A stretch of DNA of 64,000 nt from Epiperipatus broadwayi (GCA_028023455.1 JAQFVV010006197.1:19527254-19591253), one strand, 5' to 3'; shown: positions 1 through 11,784, counted from the stretch's first letter. The notes: generated from the letters alone by a model not told the origin. Translations and numbers: made by a program.

Positions 1-469
1 CCAATTTAATAGAAATACTTTCAACTATCTATGTATATCTATGTAAGGCATATATTGGGGAATCTCGATGTACATTGGAGAAAAGATCAAGGGAGCATTT
101 GTTATTATATAAACGAGTGCAAAAATCAAGACAAGAGAATGTTAGAAATGATGATGTATCACCATCAGTATTTTTTGATCATAATGTAACATGTAATTAT
201 GGTTTTGATTTTGATTTTAATAAAGTTAAAATTCTGTGTATTGAAAGAAATAATAATAAACGCAAAATTAAAGAAGCTATGTTAATAAAAAGTGAAAAGC
301 AACAGTTGATAAATAGACAGACAGCCAATATAAAAATTAATGAATTGTGGGAAAATTGATGTATGACGTATTGCTTTTGTTTACATTTGTAACGGTTTTT
401 TCTAATACAATTTGAGTCTAGTTGACAACGACTACATAGATAGTTGAAAGTACTTCTATTAAATTGGTA
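1..469 (+). mobile_element. 3' fragment of a Penelope-like element with inverted ends
   Basis: The first ~35 bases match the reverse complement of 432-467 with one difference, and between them lies the C-terminal part of a GIY-YIG endonuclease frame. The element is therefore a heavily 5'-truncated PLE whose left boundary is an inverted copy of its right boundary. The left arm probably starts before the window. The PLE at 50269-51804 has the same architecture, which supports reading this as a feature of the insertion process. Confidence 0.7.
45..359 (+). pseudogene. PLE GIY-YIG endonuclease, C-terminal fragment
   Basis: Read in the frame that ends at the stop TGA (357-359), the protein contains YIGES followed after ten residues by REH near its start (codons from position 51). 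This is the second half of the GIY-YIG motif and the Arg/Glu/His pattern that follows it in Penelope-like endonucleases. The tail has the family's usual late pattern: ERNNNKRKIKEAMLI, a run of basic and acidic residues that leads into EA, then a short stretch ending in LWEN. No ATG opens the frame; the upstream reverse transcriptase and the GIY half are missing because the copy is 5'-truncated. In a full PLE this domain nicks target DNA for primed reverse transcription. The fragment cannot work alone. Similarity of NDHKRKIKEAFYING in the 50.5 kb PLE to this tail suggests related subfamilies. Confidence 0.7.
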
Positions 470-659
470 TATATTTGTTTAAAATATTGTTACTATTGTT
501 TTGAATAATTATATATATATAAAACTACAACATAATTGGTAAAACTATTCAGTGACATTATTCATGCAAAAAAAAAAAATACTCAAAAAAATTTGGCATG
601 AGAAATAATAGAGCAGTTCTAATCTAGCAATGATCAAAATTTTTTTTGCCCAATATCAT

Positions 660-1480
660 TATTATCTGTTTCCTACAAGATTTTTAAAAGAATCAATATA
701 TTAACAACAATTTTGCCAATAGTTCAAAGTCATCTATCTGTTGAGCAAGTTGGATTTATACCAGAGGGAGTTGTTGTGAACAAGTTTTATCTTTAACAAC
801 TCAAACTGAAAGATTTTCAAATAAATTAGAATCTGATGCAATCTTTATTGATTTAACATTAGCTTATAATTTTCATTAGGAAAAATGACCGTGTTATAAA
901 AGTTTCTAAAATTCTTAAATGCAGGAAACTATTAATTTACTTGACAAAATGTTCTTTAATAGAAAATTTAAATGATAACAAATGATCATAGAAGGTACAA
1001 AATTTTACAGAATGGCCTTCGATATCATTCAGTTCTCTAACCTATTTATTTAATATACCTTATCAATGATCTTCTCAAAACAGAATGCAAGAATTTATTT
1101 ATAATGATAATATTTCTTTGGCTTAACAACAGAGATCTTTTCTGGAAATAGAACTCAAAAGGTGATGGAAAGGTTCATTTCTAATCCAATGAAAACAGTA
1201 TGCTTAAGTTTTCTAAACAACAGGGCACTGCCTTCAAATCTGAATACAATCTTTAGCAATCATAAAATGAAACACAATTCTACTCCATGCTATTTACGAA
1301 AAACCTTGGATCATAATCTACTTATTAACTTCTAGAAAATAATTATCTTGGAAAGTTATCTGGCATTATGTAGGTTATAATGCAAATACTATATGGACAG
1401 CTTCCATAGCACTAACATATTCTGTGGATGAATATTGTATTTAATTATTAAATGCTACTCAGAATGGTATACATGATGTA
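660..1480 (+). pseudogene. Non-LTR retrotransposon (LINE) reverse transcriptase remnant
   Basis: Broken pieces of a LINE-type reverse transcriptase can be followed across several frames. Around 720-760 the frame reads LSVEQVGFIPEG, the QxGF block early in the RT. About 785-860 reads SLTTQTERFSNKLESDAIFI then DLTLAY, which is RT motif A (D-L/F-x-x-AY/F). About 935-965 reads LLDKMFFNRKFK, the nRkFkV block after motif A. About 1160-1320 reads ISNPMKTVCLSFLNN and later TPCYLRKTLDHNLL, matching the 'NP.KT...FhLnN' and 'YLG.tLD..L' blocks of Jockey/CR1-like elements. About 1395-1430 resembles the 'tASIALTYSVDEYC' segment after the RT. At least four frame changes and several stops make it long dead. 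The exact clade is uncertain. Motif C (YADD) is not recognisable. Confidence 0.6.
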
Positions 1481-3126
1481 AGCTGATTATAGATATTAAT
1501 TGTTCTTTTTATATTGATCTATTGAATATTGTCCAGTTTATTCCTTAGTTATATATATAGTGAATAAATAAATTTACATGGAATAAATCTTGAATGATAA
1601 AAAGATGACAAAAATAATCAGTAAAATGGCTAAATAGATATTGGTAAATAGATAATAGTGACAATCAATTAATATCTGCGCTGGGGGCAAAATATTGAAT
1701 AGCATTCCTTTTTAAAATTAATCCTATTTAATTAAACTGAATAGAAAGAACATCGCCTGTAACTCTGCATTCATTCTTTTGAGAAAATATTACTTTGCAA
1801 AAATAAAATAATTTGTAGTTATAAAAATAATGATGAGGTAGATATGACAATAGAATTTTAGTAAAATATTGATTATATTCAATCAAATTAAAACATTCTT
1901 CAACAAAGATAAAATTTTCCATAATATAATTTTAGTTAATGTTATAAACTATTTACACTTCAATAAGCATTTTAAGTGATTTAGGGCATATTGTGAACTT
2001 TTTCTATTTTAGAAGTATCACAAAAATAAAAAATCATATAATTAACACTGAAGCTAATATATATACGCATATATACACTTCATGTTCACATGTTAAAAAT
2101 AAAGAACAAAGTTTAAAAAAGTAAAAGTTTTAATAAATTTTTATAAATAAAAATTAAAAACCTATTATAAATGTATACGGTATAATTAATTATAAAGTTA
2201 TTTTTATTAAAGACAAAATATTTTTCTGAAGTTTGAACAAAGAAAAAGATAATTGATTCTAAGTTTATTTTAAGTTTATTTTTTTTTTTTAAAAAAAAAG
2301 ACTTAAAAGGTCGAAATGACACTCTAGAAAAAAAGTAATTATAATACTTGTAAACAGATTACTAGATTAAGTTTAAGGAGATTGGACAAATAAACTCCGA
2401 CAGCAGTGAAAGAAATGGAGTTATCTATGGCCAATAAATCCGAGGATCCAAATGACAAGAGATCGATCTGAATTTTACTAATACGATAACTCAAAATCGT
2501 ATAAATCGTGATGGAAATTATGATCATGATTATTCTATCTTGATTCTGCCATTACTATTATTCTGCTTTAATTAATTCTTATCTGATCATTCCAGAAAGT
2601 CTACTATGCAAGAATAGAGAAGCTGATATCTGCTTCACTCTGTCAAGCTGGCAGAGGGAAAGCCAAAAATCCATCATGGAGCCATGAGAAAGAAGCAACA
2701 ACAACAGAAAAAACCATCTGAATATGCATCCATTATGTTTCAACCTGATATGAGTAAAAATCTAATGTCCAGTGCAACTGGAAAAACCAGTCATTAAGCT
2801 AAGATGAAATCACTGTGGAAACATTCTAATAAAGTCTGAATATCAATTAAACCTTCATCTACCATAACTATTACAAAGAATCAACTCTGCAAACATGTAA
2901 AGACTGAACATGAACTGTTAAGCTGAAAGAATAAGTATAACTTTTAAAATATTTACTTAATTATTGCCTCCAATTTAATGAAATATGTTAATGAATAGTT
3001 ATTTACTTAATCTGTTTATGGTCAGGTATGGCAAGAGATTATAGTTTGTTCTATTTAAATGTCATGCCACAATTTAGTTGGCACTATTGACAATAAATTA
3101 GCTTATAAAAAAGCTTATAATTACAA
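1481..3126. other. AT-rich intergenic stretch without recognisable genes
   Basis: Mostly A/T text with short poly-T and poly-A runs, including a T12/A9 palindrome near 2278-2301. A segment at about 2560-2935 is visibly richer in G and C and purine-rich than its surroundings, but no frame stays open beyond about 35 codons and I recognise no family. It could be an old repeat or an untranslated exon. Confidence 0.5.
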
Positions 3127-3233
3127 TTTCTTGCCATGCTATTAACAGATATATATATATATTAGTTAAATTGTTATTTATTTCTTGCCATGCTATTAAC
3201 AGATATATATATATATTAGTTAAATTGTTATTT
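3127..3233. repeat. Tandem duplication of a 54-bp unit
   Basis: Two near-identical copies follow each other directly, at 3127-3180 and 3181-3233. Each begins TTTCTTGCCATGCTATTAAC, followed by a (TA)n stretch and ATTAGTTAAATTG. The near identity implies a recent event. Confidence 0.95.
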
Positions 3234-4309
3234 CCACTTTATTTAAAATGTAAAAAAACAGGTTAAAGCAGTAATTTTATTAAATTGTGAATGGAGTTCA
3301 GTGGAGCTGAATAGATAAGCTAGATTAAAATTATATTGAATAGACATCAGTTTGAGTTAACTATTCTTGTGTTTTTAATATTATTGATAAAATGAATGAC
3401 TGGTAATTATAAAGTTGGGTTATGAGCTACATCTGATTCTCATTCTTATGTAATGCATTAGTATTAGATGATTGTAACATTACTTGCGACTGTTGATCCC
3501 TTACAATCATTATTTTGTTTAAAGAGTGATGTGTGATAGATGATCATATGCTGTCCATTTTAACTTTCATACATATTGTAGTGATACATATGTTATCACT
3601 GGATGCTATATATGCAGTAGATGGTTCATTCCTACTGTATACACATGTATTTGCTATTATACAGATACCACTGTAGTACAGATGTGATTTCCTGTATTTT
3701 ACAATTATTTTATTTATTGTGTACTAATACCATAACCTGTAATAGATTACAACAATCAAGTAGTAAGATCAGCCTTAATTTATAAGCTTGTATCAGCTAG
3801 CATTTGTACAGCGTGTATGAAAATTGAAAGGTTAGATGTTTATGCAGTAGATTGTAATCCATTCAAACAATTAACGTTAATAATATTTATTCTTCATTAA
3901 TGGTATCAAATAGGAATTATTTTAAAATATTGAATCATTACACTACTCTATACTATATCAGTGCATAACTAAAATTAAATTAATCTACGAAAATTTGAAA
4001 GATTTATTTACTGTAAGTTACTTTATGAATCACTTGATTAAAGTTGCACCAGTGCATGTGTGTTGTATATAGTAAATAAATAATGATGCTCATTATTATT
4101 GGCAGATTGTCATCTTTATTTGCAATCAATAACTTAGATAAATAGTTAAGTCTCTTGTTTTTTCCCTGATCTTAGCAGGCTGTAAAAGAAAAAGTTGATA
4201 TTCTGTGACATGTGGATTGCCCTTGGTTGATTTGCATGTGAATTGTACAATTCTGACAGTTACAATACACTTTGTTTCATTTGTTAAATACTTTATATAA
4301 TTATAGAGG
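3234..4309. other. AT-rich stretch, no gene seen
   Basis: No ORF or motif stands out. The short string ATGCAGTAGAT recurs at about 3613 and 3842, and ATGCAGTAGATT again near 5175. This may be decayed repeat material. Confidence 0.4.
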
Positions 4310-4402
4310 ATTTGAACCAGACTTTTAAACTCTCTTTTGTCATTCACTCCATCTTACAACTGATACACCTGACCACAGACATGTGAAAATGATAAATGAT
4401 CT

Positions 4403-4444
4403 CCAATAAATGCATTTCATGCTGAATAGGCATTCATCAGTTGG
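4403..4444 (-). ncRNA. Hammerhead ribozyme, family C, damaged
   Basis: On the minus strand: CTGATGA (4440-4434), a 15-nt helix II of AUGC/GCAU closing a 7-nt loop (4433-4419), then GAAA (4418-4415), then UGCAUU. Core boxes and helix II are intact. Helix I is weakened because CCAA before the core and UUGG after the cleavage site are offset by about two to three bases. It is a derived copy of the better one at 14538-14579. Confidence 0.55.
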
Positions 4445-4459
4445 TCCAGATCATCTCCT

Positions 4460-4460
<1 letters not shown>

Positions 4461-4492
<32 letters not shown>
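4461..4492. repeat. CA/TA dinucleotide microsatellite
   Basis: A run of CA repeats passes into TA repeats in the centre of the foldback. It is simple sequence, probably slippage-derived. Confidence 0.9.
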
Positions 4493-4735
4493 ATCAGTGC
4501 TCAAATGAAGCCTGTCCATTAAAGGTTGAAGATTTTCTATCTTAATATAATCCAAGCATTGATTACATATATGTGTAAGAGATGATGATCTGGACAAAAT
4601 GGGGAGGGCTGGTCCAGCATAAAATGCATATATTGGACTCTGATCATTTATCTTTTTTTGCATTATGTAGTCATGTGTATTGGTTGTATAAGATGGAATG
4701 AATGACAAAAGGAGTTTGAAAGTCTGGACTCAAAC

Positions 4736-6815
4736 TCCTTATAACTACATCTAACTTTAAAATATATACAATATACTTGTGTTTAAATAATAAATACTTT
4801 ATAATAATTTATATTTAAAGCTTGAAAATGAGATATATACATCTCAAACTTCAAAGTATATAATTTGTAAAATTGGGTACATTCAACGGCCATCTTATTT
4901 ATTTATATGAAAAAAAAAAAAATCATTTAATTTTTTTAATCACAGGGAATAAAAGCGGGGATGGAGATTTTTTGAATAAAAAATTTTGTTTTCTGCCAGA
5001 TGTTATAAAAATTCTGAATCTTTTGTTCAGGGCCCTAAATAAATTATCAGGCTGAAGAGGTAAAGATATCTGAATAAGTTTCAAATGCAAAGTGAAAAAA
5101 AGATAGGATGAAAAATTGAACAAATGAATGGAATTATGTACTGCTCTGTGCAGTTTATTGCAATCATAGGTCTGATGCAGTAGATTGAAAACTCAACATA
5201 TCATTCCAATGTCTAGAGATCATATGACTCCTCAAGCATCTAATCATTCAGTTATTAGGAGCTTGACTGAAAAGTAGCATAGCAAATAACAGTCCACATA
5301 TGTATATTATTAGACAAGGCAAAAGATAAAATGGTTTACTTCAGGGCAAAGTCCTCTTCAACAGAAAATTGTAGAAAACCAGTTTACTAACTTTTGGGTG
5401 AATAAGAGTTTGAGTAATTCCATCCTTATTTTATTCTTTAGATAAAAATGACTAGATATCTATTTATTGATCAGATAATGGATGGTTAGTTTAGGTTGTC
5501 TCTCAGACAGAATTCAAGCATAGATTATAAATAAGAGATGAATATAGCAGCATTTGCTTCTTGGCTTTTCAGTCATAATTATAAATATATAATAGAATAT
5601 TTTTTTAAAAGAAATATTAAGCTAAACATCTTTGATAATCTAAATACTTGATTTGTGGAGAGTATAATATTTCAAATTATTACTATTATTTTGTTAATCT
5701 CTTTAAAAAATTGATTTACTTAATATAATTATTACACATTTAACAAACAATATTCATTGGGTTCATTTTACAAAATACTGAATGATACAATATTACCTCC
5801 ATCATTACTGCAAATTTGCCAAAAACTTTTTGTGATATTTCTATATTTAGTTAAGCTTGATTACTTTTTCCATTTCACATTTCCCAAATGAATTTCTTTT
5901 TTTATTCTCTGTTTTTAAGACTTCAAATCCTTTTACTATTATTATTTTTCATTCTGCCAATTCCTTTTCCTTATTTTTTTTTTTTTTTACATAAAAAGCC
6001 TCACTCAGTAAATAAGTGTTTTTCTTGATTTCTTCTTGAATGGATTATAAACAATGATCAATCCTTATTGAAAGTCTGTTAATCCATTGCAATTCTCATT
6101 CAAATATATTAGTCACTACTTCCACCAGCACAGACAATTTTCTGAATACTCAAAAATGCCAATCTGGTTAAAAGTGTTAATTTTATTTTATTTTTTAATT
6201 ATTTCAATTTTTAAACTTAAATGAACTGATTTTTCATTAATCTTTTCAGCACTATTTAATACTTTACTAAACACAAATTTGATATTGCAAGAATTGTTAT
6301 GTTATTTGCAAAACGTATACAGTGAATCTTCTTACTGCAACCCACTCACACCAGAATGCTAGCATCATTTTTATTAAAAACATCAATAACTAAGAAATTG
6401 ATTAAAAATTAATATTACTGCAAATAAATAAGAAATATCTATTCCTATATCTATGTAACTGAAGAAGACCAACTAATCTTAGAAATGACATTCAAATGCA
6501 GTTGTCCACTTTACTTCAATCTAATGAAAACTTTATTAAGCAGAATTATTTTTGCCTTATATTGTTTACAATGAATACTTGGTGATTTGTTGACATTTTA
6601 ATTTATGTACAGATTTACAATTTACACCTTTTTTTTCTCTCGGTGATGAAAGTTTATTCATTAAAAAAAAAAAGTACATATATAGTTAAATAAGGTTTAC
6701 AAAGAATGGTAAAAATGAAAGTCAGGAGCAACATGATGAAAGAGAAAGGATACATATGAAAAGGGAAAGGGATGTGGAAAGGGTGTGTATTAACCATTGA
6801 AGACAAATAAATGTT
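4736..6815. other. AT-rich stretch, no gene seen
   Basis: Contains homopolymer T runs (for example 5978-5989) and short ORFs of no recognisable family. Only an occasional short string recurs elsewhere in the window, for example TTCAACGGCCAT at 4879 and again at 63260, and CCAGAATGCTAGCATCAT near 6352 which resembles CCAGAGTGCTAGCATTAT near 12411. Confidence 0.4.
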
Positions 6816-7893
6816 ACAATTACGAATTATTTTAGAGTCTAAAGTTTAAATATGAGTAGCATTTTAGGAGCACAATATTGAGAAGTCCAATTTGTGATGG
6901 ATATGTTCATAATAGGAAAAGACTTGGAGATAACAACATTGGAAATAATAAATTTAAATAGGATGAATCACTTGCAATTAAAATCATTAGGCCAAACTGC
7001 GGTTTATTTTGCAATAATATTTGGATAAAATCGTTTATAACAAGAATACTAAAACCGCTATGAATAGCATTTTTCCTTCTTGTGAATGAGAAAATCAATG
7101 TTGACAACAGTCCCCGCAACACCCTCATCCCAGCCCCCCCTCAAAAGAGCCAGGATTTAGGCCCATGGGGCCCCTTCCAAAAGTTAGACTCTCTCATTCA
7201 ATCAGCAAAGTTGATTGTAATGAAAATTTTAATTAAAAGATACAATTAGGAATTATTTGTAAAGTCTAGAAATCAAATGTGAATATGTTTTAGGAGTATA
7301 ATATTGGGAAATCCAATTTGAGGTAGATAAGTTGAGAAATAGGAAAACACTTGGAGATAATACAAAATACAGACTAAATCAATCTAACTGTTCAGTTCTT
7401 CCAAATGGCCTTGAATATCTTCATAAGAGAGCAATCCTGAATACTTTGGAAAAATTATGGAAAAACTATGGAGAACAAGGGGAAAAAAATCCAAGCTTCA
7501 AAATGTCTCTGCTGAAAACCATTCTAATCCATCATGAAAATCACATGAACAGCAAAAGGCCAGCCTTATCAATAACAACACTGGAAGTAATAAAATTAAA
7601 TAAGGTAAATCATTTGCAATTAGAATCATGAGACCAAACTGCAACTTATTTTGCAATAATACATGGATAAAAGCATTCATTATGATAACATTAAAGAATC
7701 ATCATAAATAACATTATTTTTTCTATCTTGTGAATGAGAAAAAAAAACCAAAGTTGGTAACGATCATCACAACACTCTCACCCCAGCCCCCTCCCTCAAA
7801 AGAACTAGGATTTAGGTCCCTGGGGGTCCTTCCAACAACCGAACTCTCTCATTCATTCAACAAAGTTAAGTAAAATGAAAATTTTCATTAAAA
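6816..7893. repeat. Tandem segmental duplication, 426-bp and 652-bp units
   Basis: Unit 1 (6816-7241) and unit 2 (7242-7893) start with ACAATTACGAATTATT / ACAATTAGGAATTATT and share, in order, AATATTG.G.A.TCCAATTTG, ACTTGGAGATAA, GGCCAAACTGC / AGACCAAACTGC, CCCAGCCCCC, and CCAGGATTTAGG / CTAGGATTTAGG, ending in CTCTCTCATTCA. Unit 2 carries about 230 extra bases (about 7359-7588). The same tail pattern at 7870-7893 suggests the break lies in ATGAAAATTTTNATTAAAAG. Confidence 0.85.
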
Positions 7894-8097
7894 GGTAAAA
7901 TTTCTGTAGAAATCTTTTGTAATTTCAGTGGCTGCCATATATTTACATAGCGTTTTTATAAAGGTTGAAATTATTCTTATTTGTGATTATATTGTTGATA
8001 TAGATTGCATATGAAAAGAGAGCTAAAAAACTCCTCTTTTTAATAGTGATAGTTTTAGTGAAATTTACTTCCCTAAACTAGAAAAAGGAAACGAAAC

Positions 8098-8138
8098 AGG
8101 GAGCCAGAAACAGTGTTAACTGGAGTCCTTGGCTCCCT
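8098..8138. repeat. Perfect 9-bp hairpin
   Basis: AGGGAGCCA (8098-8106) and TGGCTCCCT (8130-8138) are perfect inverted repeats around a 23-nt loop, unusually G+C-rich for this window. Function unknown; it may be the end of an old palindromic repeat. Confidence 0.6.
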
Positions 8139-8236
8139 CTAGTGGACTACAATTTACACTTTTCTGCATTAAAATATCCAATAATGTAATTTATTCCATT
8201 AAATAACCATCTTTGAGTACATAAAACAGTACATGT

Positions 8237-8508
8237 ATATCCAAATATTAAATCATCCCATATGATTAAAAAATTCAGCACTACCCTCTGTGAAATAAAT
8301 ATATTGGAGGCCATATTTCAAAATAGCCAGCTCAAAATGATACCACATTGAAACTGTATTCTATTAAATCTTAAATACTGAAATATGAACTAGTTCAAAC
8401 AAAAAGCTGGATATTTTGAAATATGAACTCTAATATATTTATATATTTATTTCACAGAGGGTAGTGCTGAATTTCTTAACCATGTGGGGTGATTTAATAT
8501 TTGGATAT
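8237..8508. repeat. Palindromic (foldback) MITE-like element, 272 bp
   Basis: The left arm, beginning ATATCCAAATATTAAATCA, is repeated inverted at the right end. Shared landmarks in both arms include TTCAGCACTACCCTCTGTG then AAATAAATATAT, and AAATA(G/T)CCAGCT near the centre. Arms are about 100 bp long with scattered substitutions. There is no coding capacity. Confidence 0.85.
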
Positions 8509-8590
8509 TTATTTCAGTGTAGCATTAAGCACTGGGATTATATATCAAACAATAGCTTTTATTTCATTCATTTAATCTCTTATCCTATTT

Positions 8591-9085
8591 TGTTTAGCCT
8601 CAGGACTTGTCAATTAGTAGTAATTGATGGTTTTTAGCAACATCAAAAGCTAAAAATTCTCTGATTATATGGGTATAATCTCATTTCTAGTCTTTATTAT
8701 AACGATCCATGGAAATATTTCATTCAACATATATAACTCTCTAGAAAAGTTTAAATTTTTTGCACAATGTCAAGAAAGATGTTATTCTTCCACACTCACC
8801 ACACCTATATAAATAACTTTCTGGGTTTAAATCCATATAAAATATTGGATTTGAAATAAAAGAGGACTCCTTTTACTTCAACAACAACAAAAAAAACCCT
8901 CCAAGAAAAGAGATATTATAGGTTAATGAGAAAACTTGTTTAGCCTCAGGTGTTGTTAGTTAATAGTAATTAAGTTTTTAGCATCATCAAAAGCTAAAAG
9001 TTATTTCTATTTACATGAATATAATCTCATTTCAATTCTCTATTATAATAACAATCCATGAAAATATTTAATTCAACATATATAT
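8591..9085. repeat. Direct repeat pair, period about 346 bp
   Basis: 8591-8733 and 8937-9085 both begin TGTTTAGCCTCAGG and share AAAAGCTAAAA, TATAATCTCATTTC and TTCAACATATATA. A further AGCTTTTATTNCATTCANT block follows at 9122 and precedes the first copy at 8551, so the underlying unit is probably a longer tandem repeat. Confidence 0.7.
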
Positions 9086-9303
9086 ATATGTACAAACATT
9101 GTAGAATTTATTCCAGTTTTTAGCTTTTATTGCATTCACTGAATCTCTTATTTCTCAACACTTTCTACAACAAAACTGTTCTTTGTGTAAATAAAATCTA
9201 ATCTAATACAAATGTATTTAAACACTTTCAGCAGTATTTTATCTACAAGTGAGATTGAGCATATTGTTATAAAATATCCCTATTTTGCAAAATAATTTTT
9301 TTT

Positions 9304-9385
9304 GGCCTTGACAATAGTTTGAAATTATTGACTGTTATTGATAATATCTAAGTGTTGACTCGCTTTAATAAATACTTATAAATCC
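9304..9385. repeat. Direct repeat, left copy (pairs with 11785-11870)
   Basis: Shares CTTGACAATA, TTTGAAATT.TTGA, ATT.ATAT and AAGTGTTGACT with 11795-11850. Upstream of this copy, TTGTAGAATTTATTCCAG at about 9100 also recurs at about 11865. The pair brackets the pogo-like element and the palindromic MITE. Confidence 0.65.
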
Positions 9386-9554
9386 ATTTAGCCTTGAGTA
9401 TTATTACACTTATTATTTAAGTAATATTTTGGTTGGAATTTGAAAATTATAATTGCAGTTTGTAATGTTATAATTGACTATTTATTAGTCTGCATTTAGA
9501 TCGGGTTATATTTACCTGTTTAAGAATGTTTGTTATTTTAGTATTAAAGCTGCA

Positions 9555-9590
9555 TCATAGGGGAGATAAGAGGCCTTTTCACATTCACAA
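9555..9590. repeat. Half-MITE terminus
   Basis: GCTGCATCATAGG...GAGATAAGAGGCC then TTTTCACAT resembles the left end of the palindromic element at 22137-22306. What follows (TCAAATTGAAAGAAAAT at 9614) recurs at 25651, so both belong to one dispersed repeat. Confidence 0.5.
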
Positions 9591-9693
9591 TAAATGTCTA
9601 ATGTCATGATGATGTCAAATTGAAAGAAAATAATCCCTGCAAGTATAGGTGAAAATGTATTTTTTTTATCACTGCGATCTCTTTTTTTTAATA

Positions 9694-10695
9694 TACCTGG
9701 GTCTCGTTTTATGCAGATTTATTTAACGTGATTTTGAAGTTACACAATTCATCTTTCTTCAGAAGTCAAACTCTGATAATGCGCTATTACTTTAAATAAT
9801 AAATTTCACGCACTTATGTCATATTGAAAGTAATAGCACATTATTGGAATTTCGACTTTCATCTTAGTAATTTCAATATTTTCAGTGCTTTATAATAGTA
9901 AGATTTTATGCAATAATGAAATTAAAATCATGATTTCCACATTTTATGTATACCACACATTAAATTTTACAAGATTATAATGTAAATTTGTTCAAACATT
10001 GTGCATGTTAATTTTGCATTTTAAATCACATTCTGTTTTTGTTTTTTTAAAAAGAACATAATCAATTATTAATCATTTAGTGTCCGCAAGTTTATTTTTA
10101 ATTATTTTCTTATTAATGACACTAATCATGAACGTGCTCTTAAATTCCAATGAGAGCTAAATGGTAGTATGTCTGGATATCGCGAGCTTCATAAACAACT
10201 AATAAAATCATCGTCTCAAAGATTAATTACTAATTACGTTGTCACCAGAAAGCCATTAACATGAGAGTGAAGTTGGTGCTAGTTGTATTTCCTCTTGTGA
10301 AGAATCTGATTTTTTACCAGTTTGCAAATGAACCTGTTTATCGGCAAGTAGCGATAATAATTAAAACGTGTACAAAAAAATGTCAATTACTAGAGTGTAA
10401 ATTATGCATAAAAATATATTGTTTTGAATAAAATTAAATATTATAGTTAAAAAAGGTTTGTCTTGTATCAATTTTTTTCAAATTTGAAATTTTTTATTAG
10501 TCATATTTTATTTCCTTATTTTTTTTTGCGCGAATTTTAAAGTAATTTTACATTGGTGCTTTGCTTTTATGCGATTTTTGAAAAATCACAGTCCATACCC
10601 CCCTTTTTCAAGGTAAGTTACGTCTATTTTTGTGCGATTTCTTTTGCGTGTGTTTTCTGAGGAACCTATCTATCACATAAAATGAGACCCAGGTG
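9694..10695. mobile_element. Pogo/Tigger-like non-autonomous DNA transposon, about 1 kb
   Basis: 19-bp terminal inverted repeats (9695-9713 and 10676-10694), consensus ACCTGGGTCTCRTTTTATG, are flanked on each side by TA (9692-9693, 10696-10697), the target duplication of the Tc1/mariner/pogo superfamily. A terminal CTCGTTTTAT and internal GCGATTTTTGAAAAATC recall the Tigger/pogo branch. No transposase frame is present, so it is a MITE or internally deleted copy. Family assignment rests on resemblance only. Confidence 0.5.
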
Positions 10696-11137
10696 TACTT
10701 TGACATTTTCAGTTATTGTCTAAAGTTCTTTCTGACAAGAGACAAGATAAATAAAAATTTAATAAAAGTCTAATAATTAATATGTATTGTATTTTTTTTT
10801 TTTTGTACTTTTGGTTTAATTTCTTTATAAAAAAATGTTTATTAGCACTTCTCTGAAAATCCCAGCATAGTTTGCAATCACATGGTACATTTTTGGAGAG
10901 AAAATTTTTACTGTAGATCTCCATTTTCTGTGGTAATAATATATGTAAAAACTTTGTTTTTAACATGTAAATTACTGTTATATATTACACAGTAAGTGTC
11001 ATAGGAATATAGTTAATGTATTTTTATTCAAATTACTTAAAAATCAAAATCTTTTACTGTTTCTTTTTTTGATTAATGGCATCATTATTGTAATATCTGA
11101 AATCACATTTTATTTTTTATTTTAAATATAATTTTTA

Positions 11138-11327
11138 AAAATTGTTAGTGTTAAAAGTCACATTTTTTTTGAAACTTGTTAATGTTGAAAGTCATACATA
11201 TTTACAAAAGACACTTTTTTTAAAAAAACTTGTTAACGTTGAAAGTCATACATATTTGTGAAAGTCAACTTGTTAATGTTGAAAGTCATACTTGTTAATG
11301 TTGAAAGTTGTAGATATTTGAATGCAT
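11138..11327. repeat. Minisatellite of ~35-nt units
   Basis: Five imperfect copies of AACTTGTTAATGTTGAAAG followed by TCATACATATTT, with variable spacers; the last two are shortened. The unit encodes no consistent frame. Confidence 0.85.
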
Positions 11328-11395
11328 TTGTTATTGAAAATGATCTATATATTTATTATGTTTTTGTTTTTTTTTACTTTTACTTATTTTTAGTT

Positions 11396-11644
11396 CTGCA
11401 ACACAGAGCATGTATTAGATCTACTGTGTCTGTTCACATACCTATCAACCTCCTGATAACTTTGTAATTCTTGCCAAAATACCATGTACAAGATCCTTGT
11501 ACATTTCTTTTTTTGCCAAAAAAAAGTCATGTACAAGATCTGTGTACACATTATTTTGGTTAGATCACAAGATTACAAAGTTATCAACAGATTGATATGA
11601 ATGTGAACAGGTACAGTAGGTCTAATACATGCTCCATGTTGCAG
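11396..11644. mobile_element. Palindromic MITE, 249 bp
   Basis: Both ends begin TCTGCAACA when read inwards and share GAGCATGTATTAGA, CTACTGT, TGTTCACAT and GATAACTTTGTAAT. The centre is a second small palindrome around GTACAAGATC. The TCTGCAA start and the GATAACTTTGTAAT block are also in the element at 22137-22306, so the two are related families. No transposase. Confidence 0.8.
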
Positions 11645-11784
11645 ATTTAATAGTAAAGTACCAGATGTTTATTTAAACTTCTTTGTATCACGACTCAATC
11701 TCTGTCGTCAAGTTACAATCTTTAGTATGTATATTAAAAATTTTGGAGCATAAATAAAGATAGAATTACATTTTTATGGTTAAA

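Larger units (their letters stand above)
4310..4735. repeat. Foldback element with hammerhead family C ends
   Basis: The left part (4310-4460) is an inverted copy of the right part (about 4575-4735). Read on the minus strand, the left arm runs from the hammerhead through TGAATGACAAAAG and GAGTTTAAAAGTCTGG; the right arm on the plus strand runs through the same landmarks. The centre holds a CA/TA microsatellite and a segment (ATTATAT...AAGCATTGATTAC) that resembles 45440-45475, so the complete family C unit is partly visible here. Confidence 0.7.
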
